Shown: one piece after another, positions 5,365 through 8,092 of the stretch
How positions within the stretch are numbered: position 1 is the stretch's first letter
How the letters are laid out: the number at the start of each line of letters is the position of its first letter
Assembly: GCA_021798375.1 (NCBI GenBank)
Contig: JAJZHU010000097.1
Coordinates: 1 to 8,092, forward strand
Origin: Pseudomonadota bacterium
GTDB taxonomy: Bacteria; Pseudomonadota; Alphaproteobacteria; Acetobacterales; Acetobacteraceae
DNA: 8,092 bases
Direction: 5' to 3'
The notes under the pieces: model-generated
Told to the model about the DNA's origin: nothing
Seen by the model: the letters and a program-made list of their open reading frames with translations, nothing else
The model's database searches: none
Program-made: the position numbers and the translations under genes

Positions 5365-5955
5365 TCAGTTGCCTTTCAGCCCCGCGAAGGGAGAAAACCC
5401 CATGCCGCCCAGGTTGGGATGATCCTGCGGCACCTCGAATGCCGCCGGGTCGTCTGAACCTTGGCGCACGGCCACGGCGACCACCTCGGAGCGCGAGCCA
5501 TCATTGCCCGATGCGCGCACCCGCAGCGGCAACCCATCGCCGGTGATGCATAATTCGGCGCGGCCCTTGGCGGTTGCGGTGGTCCAATCCCGGCACACCA
5601 GGCCCGCGTCGCGTTCGGTTCCACCGCGCGTGAAAACCATTGCGTCGCGCCAATTGACATAGGGCGCGAGCAGCGCGGGCATGGGAATATTCATGCTGAT
5701 CTTGGGTTGTTCCATCACCATCGTGACATGTCTGGCGGGCAGATCCAGCAGCAAATAGCCGGGCTCGCCGGCGAAACTTACCCGCGCCTTTTGCCCGCCG
5801 GGCGCGAATAGCACGGTGAAATCGGACGGCAGCATCGATTGGGCATTTTCGATACGATATTCCACCTGCATCGGCGATCCCGGTCCCGCGGGCGGGCGAT
5901 CCGCCCAGGCAGGTAATGATGCCAGGGCGGCGGCGGCGATTAAAAAACGCTTCAT
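5365..5955 (-). CDS. Exported protein of unknown function (possibly DUF4412-like)
   Basis: A 196-residue protein I cannot assign firmly. It begins with a clear signal peptide (MKRFLIAAAALASLPAWA, cleavage probably after residue 18), so the mature form is periplasmic or outer-membrane-facing. The rest is predicted mostly as beta strands: MQVEYRIENA (29-38), DFTVLFAPGGQKARVSF (45-61), GYLLLDLPARHVTMVME (66-82). Two cysteines (Cys121, Cys136) could form a disulphide. The C-terminal FEVPQDHPNLGG recalls the 'F.VP.dy' ending of DUF4412/LolA-like proteins; this is a weak resemblance. Its ATG overlaps the aat stop by 4 bp and its stop lies 3 bp before msrQ, so all three are almost surely one transcript. 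The neighbour suggests a periplasmic role near MsrQ, which is inference only. Confidence 0.82.
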   Translation of the reverse strand: MKRFLIAAAALASLPAWADRPPAGPGSPMQVEYRIENAQSMLPSDFTVLFAPGGQKARVSFAGEPGYLLLDLPARHVTMVMEQPKISMNIPMPALLAPYVNWRDAMVFTRGGTERDAGLVCRDWTTATAKGRAELCITGDGLPLRVRASGNDGSRSEVVAVAVRQGSDDPAAFEVPQDHPNLGGMGFSPFAGLKGN

Positions 5956-6620
5956 ACGCGCGGATCCGGCCGCAAACGTGCGATTTCCGCCATCACTTCA
6001 TCGGGAGGCAGGTCGTTGCGCCAACGCGGCGGCGATTCCAGCGCCACCACCAGGGCCTGTTTATAATCGTCGCGTGGAATCTCGCGCGCGCCGAAGCGGG
6101 CCAGGTGCGGTGTGACGAATTGTGTGTCCAGCAAGTCGAAATCTCCCAATCGCAGGCGTGCCACCAAATGCACCAGCGCCACTTTTGAAGCGTCGGTCGT
6201 TTTGCTGAACATGCTCTCGCCAAAAAACGCGCCCCCCAGCGCCACACCATAAAGACCGCCGATCAGCTCGCCGTCGAGTCTTGTTTCCACCGAATGGGCG
6301 TATCCTGAAACATGCAAGGCGGTGAACAGGCTTTCGATCTCGGGGTTGATCCAGGTATCCTCGCGCCCTTTGCTGGAGGCGGCACAGCCCCGGATCACGC
6401 CGGCGAAATCCTGATCCAGCGTGATTTGAAACCGGCCGGATTGCACGGTGCGCAGCAAACGGCGCGGCAGATGGAAATTGTCGAGCGGAATAATGCCGCG
6501 CGCCTCGGGGTCCAGCCAGTACAGCCGTTGCCCTTTGCTGCTTTCGGCCATGGGAAACAACCCGGCGCGATAGGCGCGCAGCAGCAAATCGGGGGTGATG
6601 ATGAAGCTGCGATTGGACAT
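5952..6620 (-). CDS. aat: Leucyl/phenylalanyl-tRNA--protein transferase
   Basis: Cytosolic enzyme that transfers Leu or Phe from aminoacyl-tRNA to proteins with N-terminal Arg or Lys, marking them for ClpS/ClpAP (N-degron pathway). The 222-residue length is typical. Family motifs in order: LLLRAYRAGLFPMAE (12-26), YWLDPEARGIIPLD (34-47), DTWI (88-91), GYAHSVE (106-112), the signature GGLYGVALGGAFFGESMFS (121-139), and DTQFVTPHLARFGA (165-178). All expected blocks are intact. Start ATG 6620 gives the usual short N-terminus; no good Shine-Dalgarno precedes it. The gene heads a tight minus-strand cluster with the exported protein (4-bp overlap) and msrQ, and is separated from the upstream hydroxyacyl-CoA dehydrogenase gene by 99 bp that hold a hairpin. 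Identity is certain. Confidence 0.97.
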   Translation of the reverse strand: MSNRSFIITPDLLLRAYRAGLFPMAESSKGQRLYWLDPEARGIIPLDNFHLPRRLLRTVQSGRFQITLDQDFAGVIRGCAASSKGREDTWINPEIESLFTALHVSGYAHSVETRLDGELIGGLYGVALGGAFFGESMFSKTTDASKVALVHLVARLRLGDFDLLDTQFVTPHLARFGAREIPRDDYKQALVVALESPPRWRNDLPPDEVMAEIARLRPDPRV

Positions 6621-6650
6621 GCGACGATCATCTGTAAGTGAAAAGCGAAT

Positions 6651-6683
6651 GAAGGATCCACTTGTTCAAAAAGCAGATCCTTC
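6651..6683 (-). terminator. Inverted repeat between the hydroxyacyl-CoA dehydrogenase gene and aat
   Basis: GAAGGATC (6651-6658) and GATCCTTC (6676-6683) are perfect 8-bp reverse complements around a 17-base loop. The loop can pair further (CTT at 6661-6663 with AAG at 6671-6673). It sits about 37 bp beyond the dehydrogenase stop on the minus strand, followed by a loosely T-rich run (ATTCGCTTTTCAC). It may be a weak terminator or attenuator separating the two transcription units. Confidence 0.45.
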
Positions 6684-6719
6684 TTCCCTTATCACAATTC
6701 AACCAATTGCTTCTACAGA

Positions 6720-7625
6720 CTACCGCGTCGGGCGCGGCGGGGTTTGGCTGTAATCGTAAAAGCCGCGTCCCGTCTTGCGGCCGAGCCAGCCGGCTTCGAC
6801 ATATTTCACCAACAGCGGGCACGGGCGGTATTTGCTGTCGGCCAGGCCTTCGTGCAGCACCTGCATGATCGAAAGACAGGTATCGAGCCCGATGAAATCG
6901 GCCAGTTCCAACGGACCCATCGGGTGGTTGGCGCCCAATTTCAACCCGGTATCGATGTCGAGCACCGTGCCGACGCCTTCATACAGCGCGTAAACCGCTT
7001 CGTTGATCATCGGGATCAGGATGCGATTGACGATGAAAGCGGGGAAATCCTCGGAAACGGCGGTGGTTTTCCCCAGCTTTGCCGCCAGGACCTGGATGGT
7101 CTGAAAGGTTTCTTCGCTGGTGGCGATGCCGCGAATGACCTCGACCAATTTCATCACCGGCACCGGATTCATGAAATGCATGCCGATGAATTGTCCCGGG
7201 CGATCGGTGGTGGCGGCCAGGCGGGTGATGGGGATCGAACTGGTGTTCGAGGCGATGATGCAGCTTGGCTTGAGATGCGGCAGGGCGGCTTTGTAGATCG
7301 CCATTTTCACCGCTTCTTTTTCGGTCGCGGCTTCGATCACCAGATCGCATTCATTAAAATGCGCGTAATCGGTGTTGATGGCGATCAGGCCCAGTGCCTC
7401 GTCGCGCGCGGCTTGGTCGATGGTGCCTTTGGTGACCTGGCGATCGAGCAGTTTGCCGATATTTGCCATCGCCTTGTCCAACGCCGCCGACTGCGCATCC
7501 AGCAGACGCACGGAAAGTCCGTGCGTGGCCGCCACTTGCGCGATGCCGCTGCCCATTTGCCCGGCGCCGATCACGCCAACGATTTTGATCTTCGAATCGG
7601 TGATCAAGGCGGGATCATAGATCAT
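6720..7625 (-). CDS. hbd: 3-hydroxybutyryl-CoA dehydrogenase
   Basis: NAD(P)-dependent oxidation/reduction between 3-hydroxyacyl-CoA (C4) and acetoacetyl-CoA, in butyrate, PHB or fatty-acid metabolism; cytosolic. The 301-residue monofunctional form has an N-terminal Rossmann domain with GAGQMG (20-25) and DLVIEAATE (94-102), then the C-terminal helical dimerisation domain. The catalytic set is complete: Ser129 (in NTSS), His150 (in GMHFMNPVP), Glu162 and Asn200 (in FIVNRIL). This matches the human enzyme's Ser137, His158, Glu170 and Asn208 at a constant offset of 8. GANHPMGPLELADFIGLD and the C-terminal GRKTGRGFYDY are also typical. The N-terminus carries about 10 residues more than many relatives (MIYDPALITDS). 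The start overlaps the etfA stop by 4 bp, so the two are translationally coupled. Substrate chain length and pathway direction cannot be told from sequence. Confidence 0.95.
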   Translation of the reverse strand: MIYDPALITDSKIKIVGVIGAGQMGSGIAQVAATHGLSVRLLDAQSAALDKAMANIGKLLDRQVTKGTIDQAARDEALGLIAINTDYAHFNECDLVIEAATEKEAVKMAIYKAALPHLKPSCIIASNTSSIPITRLAATTDRPGQFIGMHFMNPVPVMKLVEVIRGIATSEETFQTIQVLAAKLGKTTAVSEDFPAFIVNRILIPMINEAVYALYEGVGTVLDIDTGLKLGANHPMGPLELADFIGLDTCLSIMQVLHEGLADSKYRPCPLLVKYVEAGWLGRKTGRGFYDYSQTPPRPTR

Positions 7626-8092
7626 GATGCAGAGCGCTCCAGTTCGGATTTAAGTTCCGGCAAGGCGACGAATAAATCGGCCACCAAGCCGTAATCGGCT
7701 ATCTGAAAGATCGGGGCTTCCGGGTCTTTGTTGATGGCGACGATGTATTTGCTGTCTTTCATGCCGGCCAGATGCTGGATCGCGCCAGAAATCCCCACCG
7801 CGATGTAAAGATCGGGCGCCACGATTTTGCCCGTCTGCCCCACCTGGAAATCATTCGGCGCGTAACCCGCATCGACCGCCGCGCGCGAAGCGCCGATGGC
7901 TGCCTTAAGTGCATCGGCCACCGGTTCCAGCAGCGCGAAATTTTCGCCCGAACCCATGCCGCGGCCACCCGAAATCACCACGCGCGCCGCCGAAAGCTCG
8001 GGCCGGTCGCTGTGCGCCACGGCCTGGCTGACAAAGCTCGCGCCACGGCTGGCGGAGCTTGGCGCGGCGATGGATTCGATGCTCGCGGCGCC
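7622..8092 (-). CDS. etfA: Electron transfer flavoprotein subunit alpha, C-terminal part (N-terminus off the right edge)
   Basis: With EtfB it forms the FAD/AMP flavoprotein that carries electrons from acyl-CoA dehydrogenases to ETF:quinone oxidoreductase. The visible 156 residues are the FAD-binding C-terminal domain. They show SDRPELSAARVVISGGRGMG, then the FAD-contact blocks VGQTGK, VGISGAIQHLAGM and INKDPEAPIFQIADYG, and a normal C-terminal helix. The frame stays open to the window edge, upstream of the GTG that might be mistaken for a start, through a linker ending in SFVSQA, so the gene is interrupted only by the window. etfB would be expected upstream, outside it. The 4-bp overlap with the hydroxyacyl-CoA dehydrogenase gene links both to acyl-CoA metabolism. 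Identity is certain. Confidence 0.96.
   Translation of the reverse strand, partial: GAASIESIAAPSSASRGASFVSQAVAHSDRPELSAARVVISGGRGMGSGENFALLEPVADALKAAIGASRAAVDAGYAPNDFQVGQTGKIVAPDLYIAVGISGAIQHLAGMKDSKYIVAINKDPEAPIFQIADYGLVADLFVALPELKSELERSAS

Noticed and set aside
6744..7694. A 316-codon plus-strand open frame opposite the hydroxyacyl-CoA dehydrogenase gene
   Set aside because: It lies antisense to a gene with a complete catalytic set and has low-complexity His/Asp/Gly/Arg-rich composition, typical of a GC-rich shadow frame.

Overview
The window looks like chromosomal DNA of a GC-rich alphaproteobacterium. The Hsp20-DUF1150 pair, the etfA-3-hydroxyacyl-CoA dehydrogenase pair, and the aat, msrQ-like, SCO and PCuAC genes all fit that group. 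An A/T-rich intergenic hairpin that adds a 'KKKQKTF'-type tail to the msrQ product recalls elements I associate with Acetobacteraceae (Rhodospirillales). That family-level placement is inference from memory, not from a search.

Layout, left to right. (1) 1-412, minus: N-terminal part of peptide deformylase, running off the left edge. (2) 492-2407, minus: a two-gene cassette, DUF5131 (phage Gp37/Gp68-like, three-Cys motif) followed 23 bp later by its regular partner TcmP, a putative SAM-dependent methyltransferase-like protein. TcmP is far more A/T-rich than everything around it, so the cassette looks acquired. Its function is not established to my knowledge, and it is the best candidate here for an undescribed system. 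(3) 2408-2608: divergent intergenic region whose right half looks like a heat-shock 5' leader with a ROSE-like RNA thermometer over the Hsp20 Shine-Dalgarno. (4) 2609-4511, plus: Hsp20, DUF1150, periplasmic copper chaperone PCuAC and SCO1/SenC. The first three are essentially contiguous. A perfect 9-bp inverted repeat separates PCuAC from SCO. (5) About 4524-4565: pyrimidine/purine hairpin between converging genes. (6) 4516-6620, minus: aat, a small exported protein of unknown function and an MsrQ-like haem membrane protein, tightly packed (4-bp overlap, then a 3-bp gap). (7) 6720-8092, minus: etfA (N-terminus beyond the right edge) and 3-hydroxybutyryl-CoA dehydrogenase, overlapping by 4 bp.

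How the genes work together. PCuAC and SCO are the usual copper-delivery pair for the CuA/CuB sites of cytochrome oxidase. They sit directly behind a stress chaperone gene, so heat shock and copper delivery may share a transcript. EtfA and the hydroxyacyl-CoA dehydrogenase belong to acyl-CoA/butyrate metabolism, with electrons passed to the respiratory chain. Deformylase and Aat are housekeeping protein-maturation and N-degron enzymes. The DUF5131-TcmP cassette has no obvious metabolic link to any of these.
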